DNA of 64,000 bases from Clostridium weizhouense (GTDB lineage Bacteria; Bacillota; Clostridia; Clostridiales; Clostridiaceae): contig NZ_JAHXPT010000003.1 in the NCBI RefSeq assembly GCF_019431045.1, forward strand, positions 1-64,000, read 5' to 3'. Position numbers and translations under genes: made by a program. Below are positions 34,761 through 44,186 of this stretch, one piece after another. The stretch's first letter is position 1. Each line of letters opens with the position of its first letter. The notes beneath the pieces were generated by a model. That model was not told the DNA's origin and did not search any database. It was given only the letters and a program-made list of their open reading frames with translations.

Positions 34761-35540
34761 TTATTCTTCATTATGTCTTGTAAAAACTAAATCTTCATTA
34801 TTTGAGAGATTTTCATCAAATTTATATCCTTCTAAATCAAATTTTTTTATATTATCTACATTATTAATTTGATTTTTCATTATAAATGCAGTCATAAGAC
34901 CTCTTGCTCTTTTGGCTTTTATAGATATTATTTTATATTCACCATTTTTATATTCTTTAAATATAGGAGTTACTATTTTTATATTAGGATTTAATTTTTT
35001 TATATCTTCTATTGATTTAAAGTATTCGTAAGAAGCAAGGTTAACTAATATATTATTTTCTGTTTTTGATATGTCTTTTAATATTTTATTTATTAATTTA
35101 TTATCCCAATACTCATATAAATTTTTATAGTTATTAAATATAAATTTAATTCCCATTTCTAACCTATATAGATTTATTCCATCAAATGGATTTAAAAGTC
35201 CATAAAGTCCAGATAAAATTCTTAAATGTTCATTTGTATAAAAAAAATCTTCCTCATTAAAACTTCCAACATCTATACCGTTAAACACATCTCCTTTAAA
35301 TGCAATTAAACATTGTCTTGAATTTTCTAAAGAGTCAGTCCATTTTTCAAATCTATCTTTATTTAATGTAGCTAATTTATCACTTATTTTCATAAGTTTT
35401 GATAAAGAAAATGAATCATATTTTTTCAATTCATTTACTAAAATCTTAGCTTCTCTTAAAAATTTAGGTTTTGTCATTGGTAAATTCTTATTTGTTTTAT
35501 TAAAATCCAAAGTTTTAGATGGAGAAATTATCACTAACAT
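34761..35540 (-). CDS. yaaA: Peroxide stress protein YaaA (UPF0246)
   Basis: A 259-residue protein of the YaaA/DUF328 family. Conserved features include MLVIISPSKTLDF at the N-terminus, AFKGDVFNGID, LSGLYGLLNPFDGINLYRLEMG and a C-terminal KAKRARGLMTAFI block. In E. coli YaaA limits free iron during peroxide stress and binds DNA. GGAGGTAAAATAATG precedes the start. Confidence 0.93.
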   Translation of the reverse strand: MLVIISPSKTLDFNKTNKNLPMTKPKFLREAKILVNELKKYDSFSLSKLMKISDKLATLNKDRFEKWTDSLENSRQCLIAFKGDVFNGIDVGSFNEEDFFYTNEHLRILSGLYGLLNPFDGINLYRLEMGIKFIFNNYKNLYEYWDNKLINKILKDISKTENNILVNLASYEYFKSIEDIKKLNPNIKIVTPIFKEYKNGEYKIISIKAKRARGLMTAFIMKNQINNVDNIKKFDLEGYKFDENLSNNEDLVFTRHNEE

Positions 35541-35728
35541 TATTTTACCTCCATGTAATGTCTTTTTATAACATTATATATTATTTAATAATTATTTTCT
35601 ATATGTTTAGTTTATAATTATTAAATTTTAAGTCTAAATAAGAGAATTTTGTCATACATTATTTGTATCAAAATAATTTCAAAATTATAAATTATTATTG
35701 AGGAGCAATTTTACCAGAAGGAGATAGA

Positions 35729-36718
35729 ATGATAAAAGAAGCAATAGATTGCATCGATGCTGGAACAGAATATTGTCCGTGTAAGCTTGCTGAATCGGGA
35801 GACTGTTTATTATGTTCGCAGTTACAAGGAGAATGTTTTTGTGATTGCTTAAATTGGAAGGGGGTTTGCATATATCAAGAATTATTTAACAATGGCAATA
35901 AGGCTAAAGAAGGTAGAAAAAGTTATACATGTGCTGTTAAAGAAATAACTAATTTTAATAAAGAAGTTGTTATGATTAAATTTGAAGCTCCTCATAAATT
36001 AGCTTTAGATTTAGTTAAGCCAGGTAGTTATATATTTGTTAGAACAAACGAAAATGCTTATTTTGATATTCCAATTTCCATTATGGAATCGAATATAGAG
36101 ACTAATATAATAACAATATTAATAGAGATTAGAGGTGTAAAAACTAAAAATGTTTTAAATATTAAGGAAGAAGATAACATAGTAATTAGAGGACCTTATT
36201 GGAATGGTGTATTTGGAATTAAAAATATACTTGCTCAAAAAGGAGGTAAATCATTAGTACTTGCAAGAGGAATAGGAGTAGCTCCAATGATGCCTGTAAT
36301 ACGGAAATTAATTGCACAAGAAAATGATGTTAATGTGGTGATTGATAGAACCCCATTTAAAGATAATTTTGCTAGTAATCTTTTAGAAGAATATTCAATA
36401 AAATCTAAAGACTATAATTTATTAGAAGCTGGGAAATTATCAGATTATTGTAAGGTCATTATTAAAGATGCATTGAAGGAAGGCGTTAAATTTATTCATA
36501 TAGCTGGTGCTGATATTTTAACTTATAACGTTATAGAATATTTGGATAATTTAAATAGACAAGATGTTTTATTATCTTGTTGTAATAACTTTAAAATGTG
36601 TTGCGGAGAAGGGGTTTGTGGTGCTTGTACTGCAAGATTTTCTGGTCATAGAGTAAAAAGATTCTGCAAAGAGCAGTCTGATCCAAGGAGTATATTTGAA
36701 GGGAGAAGATTTATATGA
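35729..36718 (+). CDS. Flavoprotein/Fe-S electron-transfer protein with Cys-rich N-terminus (PyrK/FNR-like)
   Basis: A 329-residue protein. Residues 8-47 contain nine cysteines (C8, C16, C18, C26, C29, C36, C38, C40, C47), which suggests iron-sulfur binding. Residues ~65-280 form a ferredoxin-NADP reductase-like FAD/NAD domain (PGSYIFVRTNENAYFDIPISI, ARGIGVAPMMPVIRKL). The C-terminus has a PyrK-like 2Fe-2S cluster motif, CCGEGVCGACTA with a later C in RFCKEQ. The stop overlaps the start of the next gene (ATGA), so they are coupled. The pair probably moves electrons between NAD(P)H and an unknown acceptor. It is not the pyrimidine pathway enzyme, since no pyrD is adjacent. Confidence 0.82.
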   Translation: MIKEAIDCIDAGTEYCPCKLAESGDCLLCSQLQGECFCDCLNWKGVCIYQELFNNGNKAKEGRKSYTCAVKEITNFNKEVVMIKFEAPHKLALDLVKPGSYIFVRTNENAYFDIPISIMESNIETNIITILIEIRGVKTKNVLNIKEEDNIVIRGPYWNGVFGIKNILAQKGGKSLVLARGIGVAPMMPVIRKLIAQENDVNVVIDRTPFKDNFASNLLEEYSIKSKDYNLLEAGKLSDYCKVIIKDALKEGVKFIHIAGADILTYNVIEYLDNLNRQDVLLSCCNNFKMCCGEGVCGACTARFSGHRVKRFCKEQSDPRSIFEGRRFI

Positions 36719-37992
36719 AGGTTGTTATTATTGGTGGAGGTTGGTCTGGGTGTGCCGCAGCAATCAGTAGCCGAAAAGCTGGAGCAGAAGTTGTTGTAAT
36801 TGAGAAAACTGATCTTTTACTCGGATTAGGTAATGTTGGTGGAATAATGAGAAATAATGGAAGATATACAGCTTCCGAAGAACTTATTGCTTTAGGTGCA
36901 GGTGATTTAATAAAAATTTCAGATAAAGTAGCAACACATACTAATATAGAATTCCCAGGTCATAAACACGCCACTTTATATAATGTAAATATTATTGAAG
37001 GAGAGGTTAGAAGATATTTAGAGACATTAGGCATAAAAATATTGATTGAAAGTAGAGTTAATGACGTTAAATTTGATGGTAATAAACTTCATGGTGTATA
37101 TTTAAGTGATGATACGTACATTGATGGAGATGTATTTATTGAAACTACTGGTACAACTGGACCAATGGGAAATTGTTTGCGTTATGGTAATGGATGCTCA
37201 ATGTGTGTATTAAGATGTCCAGCTTTTGGTCCTAGAATAAGTATTAGTGAAAGATGTGGTGTTTCTGATATTCAAGGTGAAAGAGATGATGATGTACTTG
37301 GTGCATTTTCAGGTTCTTGTAAACTTGCTAAAGAAAGTTTATCAGAAGAAATTAAAAATAAATTAGATAAGGATGGTGTTGTAGTTTTACAAATTCCTAA
37401 AGAAGATGTTAATTATGGTAAACTTAGTACTAAAGTTTGCCAACAATATGCATTAAAAGAATTTGCTGAAAATGTGGTATTGTTGGATACTGGACATGCA
37501 AAGCTAATGACTACCTATTATCCATTAGAGAAATTAAGGAAAATTAAAGGATTAGAAAATGCTAAATATGTTGATCCATATGCAGGAAGCAAAGGTAATT
37601 CAATTAGATATCTTTCCGTTGCCCCTAGAACTAATGACTTAAAAGTTGTTGGAGTAGATAATTTATTCTGTGCCGGAGAAAAAAGTGGACTATTTGTAGG
37701 TCATACTGAAGCAATTTGCACTGGTTCTTTAGCTGGACATAATGCAGTTAGATTAATAATGGGAATGCCTCTTCTTATACTTCCGTCTTCTATTGCAATT
37801 GGAGATATTATAAGTTTTGCAAATGAGAAAGCTAATACAAGAGAAGGTAGAAAAAACAGATATACATTTGCTGGAGCTGGTTACTTTAAGAGAATGCAAG
37901 AATTAGGACTTTATACAACAAATATAGATGAAATACAAGATCGTGTTAAGAAAGTTAATTTGGACAATATATTTGAACAAAAACTATGTTAA
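36715..37992 (+). CDS. FAD-dependent oxidoreductase partner
   Basis: A 425-residue flavoprotein. The N-terminal dinucleotide-binding motif is VVIIGGGWSGCAAA and the acidic end of beta-2 is VVIEKT. A Cys cluster in the middle (GNGCSMCVLRCPAF) could bind metal or act as a redox centre. The C-terminal FAD block contains LFCAGEKSGLFVGHTEAICTG. Its start overlaps the previous stop by 4 bp. It is the catalytic partner of the upstream electron-transfer protein in a two-gene operon. The physiological substrate is unknown. A terminator follows at 38002. Confidence 0.82.
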   Translation: MKVVIIGGGWSGCAAAISSRKAGAEVVVIEKTDLLLGLGNVGGIMRNNGRYTASEELIALGAGDLIKISDKVATHTNIEFPGHKHATLYNVNIIEGEVRRYLETLGIKILIESRVNDVKFDGNKLHGVYLSDDTYIDGDVFIETTGTTGPMGNCLRYGNGCSMCVLRCPAFGPRISISERCGVSDIQGERDDDVLGAFSGSCKLAKESLSEEIKNKLDKDGVVVLQIPKEDVNYGKLSTKVCQQYALKEFAENVVLLDTGHAKLMTTYYPLEKLRKIKGLENAKYVDPYAGSKGNSIRYLSVAPRTNDLKVVGVDNLFCAGEKSGLFVGHTEAICTGSLAGHNAVRLIMGMPLLILPSSIAIGDIISFANEKANTREGRKNRYTFAGAGYFKRMQELGLYTTNIDEIQDRVKKVNLDNIFEQKLC

Positions 37993-38001
37993 AAATTAGA
38001 T

Positions 38002-38037
38002 AAAAATTAGGAAGTATTTTAAACTTCCTGATTTTTT
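38002..38037 (+). terminator. Terminator of the oxidoreductase operon
   Basis: ATTAGGAAGT...ACTTCCTGAT hairpin followed by TTTTTT. Confidence 0.85.
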
Positions 38038-38097
38038 ATTATATTATGGAATAATGTAAAAGAAGTTAATATTAATAACAAATAAATTAAATAAATT

Positions 38098-38127
38098 TCA
38101 TACTAAATATTAATAAAATTAGTATGA
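38098..38127. promoter_or_regulatory. Inverted repeat upstream of cdaR
   Basis: TCATACTAAAT and ATTAGTATGA face each other across about 9 bases. A second hairpin (AGCACTTACTTA...TAAGTAGGTACT, about 38217-38244) follows. Neither has a T run, so operators or RNA structure in the cdaR leader are likelier than terminators. The rest of the 460-bp gap is plain AT-rich sequence. Confidence 0.35.
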
Positions 38128-38454
38128 AGACAATTATAGTGATAATTTATATAATAAAGAGTGTAATATATTCATAAATTAAAACTAGAATAATAAACTA
38201 AAATAATATATAATAAGCACTTACTTAAAAATAAGTAGGTACTATAATTGTTGAAATTATTATGTATATAAATTCCAATAAAGTTTATTCATTAATTAAT
38301 CAGTATAGTGAAGAATTTATATAGAAAATTTATTATATATAATTCTAATTTTATAGTAATAATATAGACATTTACTTTTTATAAAAATCAAATAAAAAAT
38401 ATAAATTTATTAACTTAGTTACAACATATGCAGTATATGTTTTAAGGAGGATAT

Positions 38455-39516
38455 ATGTTAAGTAAAAAGTTAGCTCAAAATATAGTCGATAAGATGATGG
38501 AAGTTATACCTTATAATGTAAATATAATGAATAACAAAGGGATAATTATTGGGAGTGGAGATTCATCGAGGATAGGTAGCATACACGAAGGTGCTGTAGA
38601 TGCTTTAGATACAAAAGAGACAGTTGAAATCTTTGAAAATCATAAATATACAAAGCCAGGAGTTAATATTCCTATATTTTTTAGAAATGAAGCTGTTGGA
38701 GTCATAGGAATAACTGGTTTGCCAGAGATAGTTAGACCATTTGGGCAACTTGTTAGTATAACAGCAGAACTTTTAATAAGCCAAGAATATTCAATAAATG
38801 AACATATTATAAAACAAAAATTAATAGAAGAGTTTATATATGAATGGATAAATAATAAGGAGTATAGTGAAGAATTTATTCAAAGAGGAAATTCTTTAGG
38901 AATTGATGTTAATAATGAAAGAATAGTAACTGTAATTCATCATGAAGATAAACAAGAAAAAAAAGTTAAATCTTTGATTAAAAAATTTCTAAAAGATGGT
39001 GAATATAGTATTCATATATCATCAAATAGAATTGCCTTAATATTATTTTATAATAATTATACAATTAACAGAATTAATAGGTTTAAAGAACAAGTAGAAA
39101 AAGTAGATATTAAAATAGGGATTGGAAGATTTAATAAATTTATCATGTACTCTTTAATGGATGCTGTAAATGCTATTAATATAGGCAGTAAACTGTATAA
39201 TGAAAAAATAATATATGATTATAAAACTATAAAATTTTTTCATGAGGTAAAGTCTTTATTAAACAGATATGATGGTGATAATATTATTAAAAAAATTTCA
39301 GATGAGGGAAATGACAAAGAACTTTTACAAACTTTTTTAACACATATGGAGATGAATGGTGAAAAAGTGAAAGTCTCAGATTCTATACATATACATAGAA
39401 ATACCTTAAATTATAGATTAAATAAAATTGAAGAGTTAACTAATTTAAGATTTGATAATTACTTAGAATTATATCAATTAATAACAGCTTATATAAGATA
39501 TAAATTAAATTCTTAG
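38455..39516 (+). CDS. cdaR: CdaR-family transcriptional activator (glycerate/sugar diacid regulator)
   Basis: A 353-residue protein. The N-terminal ~130 residues form the diacid-recognition domain (LAQNIVDKMMEVIPYNVNIMNNKGIIIGSGD, then FRNEAVGVIGITGLPEIVRPFG). A GGDEF-like middle region follows, and the PucR/CdaR-type C-terminal HTH is HIHRNTLNYRLNKIEELTNL. CdaR proteins activate genes for galactarate, glucarate and glycerate use. Here it sits before a GntP permease and a glycerate kinase, so glycerate or a related hydroxyacid is the likely signal. AAGGAGG precedes the ATG. Symbol by family resemblance. Confidence 0.88.
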   Translation: MLSKKLAQNIVDKMMEVIPYNVNIMNNKGIIIGSGDSSRIGSIHEGAVDALDTKETVEIFENHKYTKPGVNIPIFFRNEAVGVIGITGLPEIVRPFGQLVSITAELLISQEYSINEHIIKQKLIEEFIYEWINNKEYSEEFIQRGNSLGIDVNNERIVTVIHHEDKQEKKVKSLIKKFLKDGEYSIHISSNRIALILFYNNYTINRINRFKEQVEKVDIKIGIGRFNKFIMYSLMDAVNAINIGSKLYNEKIIYDYKTIKFFHEVKSLLNRYDGDNIIKKISDEGNDKELLQTFLTHMEMNGEKVKVSDSIHIHRNTLNYRLNKIEELTNLRFDNYLELYQLITAYIRYKLNS

Positions 39517-39579
39517 TTATAAATATAAAGATTTTAAAATAACTTTTGTGCATTTGAACAATAATTTAGGTGTGAATTT

Positions 39580-39648
39580 CGTTTACAACATAATGAATTT
39601 ATATTCTATATCATATAAAATAGTAAACGTTGTTAATGACAGTAAACG
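39580..39648. promoter_or_regulatory. Three GTAAACG-type operator sites before the GntP gene
   Basis: CGTTTAC at 39580-39586, GTAAACG at 39623-39629 and GTAAACG at 39642-39648. The first is the inverted form of the other two. Such clustered heptamers in a 140-bp gap between regulator and target genes are good candidates for CdaR binding. A possible promoter overlaps the first site (TTTACA at 39582). Confidence 0.55.
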
Positions 39649-39685
39649 TATTAATTAAAAAATACATGATATGGAGGATATAAAT

Positions 39686-40942
39686 ATGGAAGTTACAGTT
39701 ACAGCATTAGGTGCCATAATTGCATTAATTATCGCAATTATATTAATTATTAAAAAAGTTCATCCAGCATATGGTTTAATACTTGGTGCTTTAATAGGTG
39801 GTCTTATAGGTGGTGCAGGCTTAACAGGCACTGTAAATTTAATGATGGCTGGAGCAAAAAATATGATGCCAGCAATATTAAGAATACTTACAGCAGGAGT
39901 TTTAGCAGGAGTTCTTATAAAATCAGGTGCAGCTGCTAAAATTGCAGAAACTATTGTAAGTAAAATTGGTGAATCCAAAGCATTAATAGCTTTAACGATA
40001 GCAACTATGGTTTTAACTATGGTAGGTGTATTTATTGATGTTGCAGTAATAACAGTTGCACCTATAGCTTTAGCTATAGCAAGTAGAGTAAAATTAAGTA
40101 AAACAGCAATTTTAATAGCGATGATAGGTGGAGGAAAAGCTGGTAATATAATGTCACCTAATCCAAATACTATTGCAGTATCTGATAATTTAGGAGTTTC
40201 ATTAACTAATGTTATGATGGCAGGAATAATACCAGCTATATTTGGGGTTATTATTACTTGCATAATTGCAAAAAAATTAAAAAGTAAGGGAAGCTTTGTA
40301 AAAGAAGAAGACTTAACTCAAGAAATAGAAGAAAAACCTAATTTTCTTCCTGCAATTATTGGACCATTAGTTGCAATAATATTACTTATGCTAAGACCTA
40401 TAGCAGGAATAGCTATAGATCCATTAATAGCACTTCCAGTTGGAGGGATATGTGGAGCACTAGCTATGGGAAAAGTTAAAAATATTAGTGAATATGCTAC
40501 GTTTGGTCTTGGAAAAATGAGTGGTGTTGCAATACTTTTAATTGGAACAGGTACACTTGCAGGAATAATATCAAATTCAGGATTAAAAGATGTAATAATT
40601 CAAGGAATTAATACATTGGGATTGCCAAGCTTTGCTTTAGCACCAGTATCGGGAGTACTTATGGCGGCAGCAACAGCATCTACAACATCAGGTTCAGCAG
40701 TTGCTAGTTCTGTTTTTGGAGCAACAGCTATAGAGCTTGGAATATCATCTCTAGCAACTGCAGCTATGATGCATGCAGGAGCAACAGTGTTAGACAGTTT
40801 GCCACACGGAAGTTTCTTCCATGCAACTGGTGGTAGTATAAATATGGAGATGAAAGAAAGATTAAAGCTTATTCCTTATGAAGCCTTAGTTGGATTTACA
40901 ATGACAGTAGTGTCAACGATAGTATTTGGAATAATACTTTAA
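39686..40942 (+). CDS. GntP-family permease (probable glycerate transporter)
   Basis: About 418 residues with 12 or so hydrophobic segments. Family features include PAYGLILGALIGGLIGG, TAGVLAGVLIKSGAAAKIAE, GKAGNIMSPNPNTIAVS and ATAASTTSGSAVASSVFG. GntP proteins are proton-coupled importers of gluconate, glycerate and similar acids. The neighbours (cdaR and glycerate kinase) favour glycerate. ATG 39686 fits TGGAGG at 39672. The ATG at 39671 lies within that site. Confidence 0.9.
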   Translation: MEVTVTALGAIIALIIAIILIIKKVHPAYGLILGALIGGLIGGAGLTGTVNLMMAGAKNMMPAILRILTAGVLAGVLIKSGAAAKIAETIVSKIGESKALIALTIATMVLTMVGVFIDVAVITVAPIALAIASRVKLSKTAILIAMIGGGKAGNIMSPNPNTIAVSDNLGVSLTNVMMAGIIPAIFGVIITCIIAKKLKSKGSFVKEEDLTQEIEEKPNFLPAIIGPLVAIILLMLRPIAGIAIDPLIALPVGGICGALAMGKVKNISEYATFGLGKMSGVAILLIGTGTLAGIISNSGLKDVIIQGINTLGLPSFALAPVSGVLMAAATASTTSGSAVASSVFGATAIELGISSLATAAMMHAGATVLDSLPHGSFFHATGGSINMEMKERLKLIPYEALVGFTMTVVSTIVFGIIL

Positions 40943-41032
40943 TATATTCAAAGAAGAATTAATAAAAATCCCATTTAAATAATAGATAAGAATAAATAAA
41001 AAAATTTTAGAATAGTAGAAGGAGTTAATGAC

Positions 41033-42163
41033 ATGAAGTTTGTGTTGGCACCAGATTCATTTAAGGAAAGTATGACATCTAAAGAGGTATGTGAAGCTAT
41101 GGAAAGGGCTATTAAAAGACTTATTCCGACTGCCGAATGTATAAAAGTACCTATGGCTGATGGGGGAGAAGGAACAGTTGAAGCTTTGGTGGAATCTACA
41201 AATGGTAATATATATAACTTAGAAGTAACAGGGCCTTTAGGTAATAAGGTTAAATCATATTTTGGTATTTTAGGAAATGGTACTACTGCGGTTATTGAAA
41301 TGGCAACTGCTAGTGGAATACAATTAATTAAAAGAGAAGAAAGAAACCCATTAATAACTACAACTTATGGTACAGGGGAACTTATAAAAGCAGCTTTAGA
41401 GAAGGGTGTTAAGCACATTCTTATAGGAATTGGAGGAAGTGCAACTAATGATGGTGGTGCTGGTATGATTCAAGCTTTAGGTGGAAGACTTTTAGATAAG
41501 AATGGAAAAGAAATTTCATTTGGTGGTGGAATGTTAAAAAATATAGAGACTATAGATTTATCAAATTTAGATAATAGATTAAAAGATATAACTATAGAAG
41601 TAGCTTGTGATGTAACAAATCCATTAGTAGGAGAAAAAGGTGCATCAGTTATCTTTGGACCACAAAAGGGAGCAACAGCAGAAATGATTAAAGAATTAGA
41701 TAATAATTTAGTCCATTATGCAAATATAATAAAAAAATGTTTAGGAAAAGATATTGCATATGTTGAGGGTGCAGGAGCAGCAGGCGGACTTGGTGCAGCA
41801 TTATTAGCATTTTTAAATGGTGAATTAAAAAGAGGCATTGATATTGTTATAGAACATACTAATTTATCTGAAAAAGTTAAAGGCGCAGATTATCTATTTA
41901 CCGGGGAAGGAAGTATAGATGATCAAACTATATTTGGAAAAACTCCAATAGGGGTTGCTAAAGTAGCTAAAAAGGAAAATTTAAAAGTTATAGCCTTTGC
42001 CGGGCGAGTGGGCAAAGGGGTAGGAATTTTATATCCAGAAGGAATTGATGGAATATTTTGTATTTTAAATAAAGTAACTACATTAGATGAAGCTTTAGAA
42101 TTTGGAGAATATAACTTAGAAAAATGTGTAGAAAATGTAGTTAGAATAATTAATTTGAAATAA
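41033..42163 (+). CDS. Glycerate kinase (GarK/GlxK family)
   Basis: A 376-residue protein with the family opening KFVLAPDSFKESMTSKEV, the block VPMADGGEGTVEALV near residue 42, GIGGSATNDGGAGM and GAGAAGGLGAALLAF. It phosphorylates D-glycerate to 2-phosphoglycerate (or 3-phosphoglycerate in some relatives), feeding lower glycolysis. AGAAGGAGTTAATGAC precedes the ATG. It ends the cdaR-permease-kinase module and is followed by a strong terminator. Confidence 0.93.
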   Translation: MKFVLAPDSFKESMTSKEVCEAMERAIKRLIPTAECIKVPMADGGEGTVEALVESTNGNIYNLEVTGPLGNKVKSYFGILGNGTTAVIEMATASGIQLIKREERNPLITTTYGTGELIKAALEKGVKHILIGIGGSATNDGGAGMIQALGGRLLDKNGKEISFGGGMLKNIETIDLSNLDNRLKDITIEVACDVTNPLVGEKGASVIFGPQKGATAEMIKELDNNLVHYANIIKKCLGKDIAYVEGAGAAGGLGAALLAFLNGELKRGIDIVIEHTNLSEKVKGADYLFTGEGSIDDQTIFGKTPIGVAKVAKKENLKVIAFAGRVGKGVGILYPEGIDGIFCILNKVTTLDEALEFGEYNLEKCVENVVRIINLK

Positions 42164-42221
42164 ATGTATTTAAATATTTAAAAAGCAACATAAACTTTAT
42201 AAAAAATTATAAACTATAAAG

Positions 42222-42259
42222 AATCCAGCACTTGAGATGATGCCAAGTGCTGGATTTTT
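42222..42259. terminator. Terminator after glycerate kinase (bidirectional)
   Basis: AATCCAGCACTTG and CAAGTGCTGGATT form a 13-bp perfect stem followed by TTTTT. It also lies at the 3' end of the convergent yjbQ-like gene. Confidence 0.92.
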
Positions 42260-42665
42260 ATCCTTGAAGTATTTTCACATAAAAGTGTCTATTTTTAGGT
42301 CCATCAAATTCACAAAAATATATGCATTGCCATTGACCTAATATTAAATTCCCATCGTTAAGAATGAATGAATGAGAAGCTCCCATAATAGAAGATTTTA
42401 TATGAGAATGTGAATTTCCTTCAAAATGTCTATAATTCATATCATAAGTAGGAAAATTCTTTTCAAATCTATAAATTAAATCTATGACAACATCAGGGTC
42501 TGCATTTTCATTTACAGTAATTCCTGCTGTAGTATGTGGACAATAAACTAATACAATTCCATTTTTAATATTGCTAGATTCAATATCATTTTTTATGTAT
42601 GGAGTTATATCTACAAGTGTTTGTCTAAGATTTATTGATAAAGAATGAGTAAAAAAATTGCCCAT
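42258..42665 (-). CDS. YjbQ/UPF0047 family protein
   Basis: About 135 residues. Family features are VDITPYIKNDIESSNIKNGIVLVYCPHTTAGITVNENADPDV, HFEGNSHSHIKSSIMG and GQWQCIYFCEFDGPKNR. The conserved His residues form a metal-like site. Some members have thiamin-phosphate synthase-like side activity, but the true role is unclear. ATG 42665 has GGAGG at good spacing. The upstream in-frame ATG at 42680 lies within that site. Confidence 0.9.
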   Translation of the reverse strand: MGNFFTHSLSINLRQTLVDITPYIKNDIESSNIKNGIVLVYCPHTTAGITVNENADPDVVIDLIYRFEKNFPTYDMNYRHFEGNSHSHIKSSIMGASHSFILNDGNLILGQWQCIYFCEFDGPKNRHFYVKILQG

Positions 42666-42680
42666 AAAGTAACCCTCCAA

Positions 42681-43168
42681 TTAAAATTTTATGCATTCAT
42701 ATAAAAAATTATATATTAATAACAAAGATAAATTGTTTTGCAAATATATATATTATAACATAAATTTACGAAAAATAATATTTTATGACATAATTTAACA
42801 ATAAATAGTTAAATATAAATTGTTTGGTTTAAAATTATATTAATTTAATCATATTCCTTTATTTTGGATAAAGATTTCAATATAATTAAAAGTTAATAAA
42901 GAAATACTGATAATTATTAATAGTAGTTATAAATTACCAAATGAACTTATGTAAATATTTTTTACAATTTATGATTTGATTATAAAATAAATTACATTTT
43001 AATATATAGAAAGTTATAATCTGTTAAGTATGTATTCACTCATTAGTAGGTTTTTAATATTTTGATAATAAGATATAAGAGTATTAGTTACAAGAATAAT
43101 TTGATAAAATATATATTATAGCATTATGCATAGTATAAATATAGAAAAGTTAGGGAGAAAACTTGATA
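42681..43168. other. Intergenic gap, no feature seen
   Basis: About 490 bp of very AT-rich sequence upstream of both divergent genes. No ORF with a ribosome site and no strong hairpin. It presumably holds promoters for both sides. Confidence 0.5.
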
Positions 43169-43885
43169 ATGAACATAATATGTGAAACATGGACAAAAGA
43201 CAAATACGATGAGTTTATTTATTATTTAAAAAAACAAAGTGATAAAAAATATGCAGAATTTCATTCTAAACTAATAAAAGATTCTTCAAAATTATTAGGT
43301 ATAAGAGTACCTATCTTAAGAAAAATAGCTAAAGAAATAAGTAAGGGTAATTATAAAGAGTTTTTAAGCTTTTGTGGATCAGAATATTACGAGGAAGTAA
43401 TGCTTGAAGGGTTAATAATAGGAGAAATAAAGGTTGATTATAATGAGTTTATAAATTTTGTAGATAACTTCATATGCAAAATAGATAATTGGGCAATTTG
43501 TGATAGTTTTTGTAGTGGATTAAAGTTAGTGAAAAAATATAAAAAAGAATTTTGGGTTCATTTAGATGAATATTTAAATTCTGAAAATCCATGGAAAAAA
43601 AGAGTGGCTGTTGTTATTATGCTTGGAAAATATTTAGATGAAGAATACTTAAAAGGAGTATTAGAGCGTTGTAATAATATTAATAGTGATCACTATTATG
43701 TAAAGATGGGCATAGCTTGGTTAGTAGCAACTTCGTATTGTAAATTTCCTAAAATAACTCATAATTATCTTTTAGAATGTTCTTTAGACGATTGGACATA
43801 TAACAAAGCTCTTCAAAAAGCATGTGAATCATATAGACTAGAAAAAAGTCAAAAAGAAGATTTGAAAAAACTTAAAAGAAAATAA
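43169..43885 (+). CDS. DNA alkylation repair enzyme (AlkD-like)
   Basis: About 238 residues of HEAT-like helical repeats. Family features include LLGIRVPILRKIAKEI, EEVMLEGLIIG, DNFICKIDNWAICDSFCSGLK and NPWKKRVAVVIMLGKYL. AlkD-type glycosylases remove alkylated bases such as N7-methylguanine or N3-methyladenine from DNA. The conserved Trp/Asp pair in IDNWAICD is present. ATG 43169 is preferred over the TTG at 43163 because of the spacing to GGGAG. Monocistronic. Confidence 0.9.
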   Translation: MNIICETWTKDKYDEFIYYLKKQSDKKYAEFHSKLIKDSSKLLGIRVPILRKIAKEISKGNYKEFLSFCGSEYYEEVMLEGLIIGEIKVDYNEFINFVDNFICKIDNWAICDSFCSGLKLVKKYKKEFWVHLDEYLNSENPWKKRVAVVIMLGKYLDEEYLKGVLERCNNINSDHYYVKMGIAWLVATSYCKFPKITHNYLLECSLDDWTYNKALQKACESYRLEKSQKEDLKKLKRK

Positions 43886-44186
43886 AAAAATATATGTATC
43901 ATAAATTTGCGATGTGAATTCTTTACTATACTGATAATTTATAGAATTTATAAGTATAGTAAGAAAGTTATATTAATGAGTAAAATTTATTGAAAGTTAT
44001 ATACATAATATAGAGTATAGTTGTTTAAATATTACTTGTTAAATGATTTCAGAAATATATGGAGTATTTTGGAGTTTGAATAGTTTTATATAAATAAAGT
44101 ATAATTATTACCAGATATAATTATAAAAGTAAAATAAAACTATATTTAAAAATAATTTAGATTGACTTAAAAATTAGGAGGGCAAA
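43886..44186. other. Intergenic gap, no feature seen
   Basis: About 300 bp, AT-rich, without ORF or clear hairpin. The end holds the TAGGAGGG ribosome site of the acetyltransferase. Confidence 0.5.

Noticed and set aside
35729-36718. Identification as PyrK of dihydroorotate dehydrogenase
   Set aside because: The Cys-rich N-terminus and the coupled FAD oxidoreductase differ from PyrK, and no pyrD or other pyrimidine gene is near.
39760-40263. Minus-strand frame of 167 codons opposite the GntP permease gene
   Set aside because: Low-complexity Ala/Ile/Pro composition is the antisense reading of a membrane protein. The sense gene is certain.
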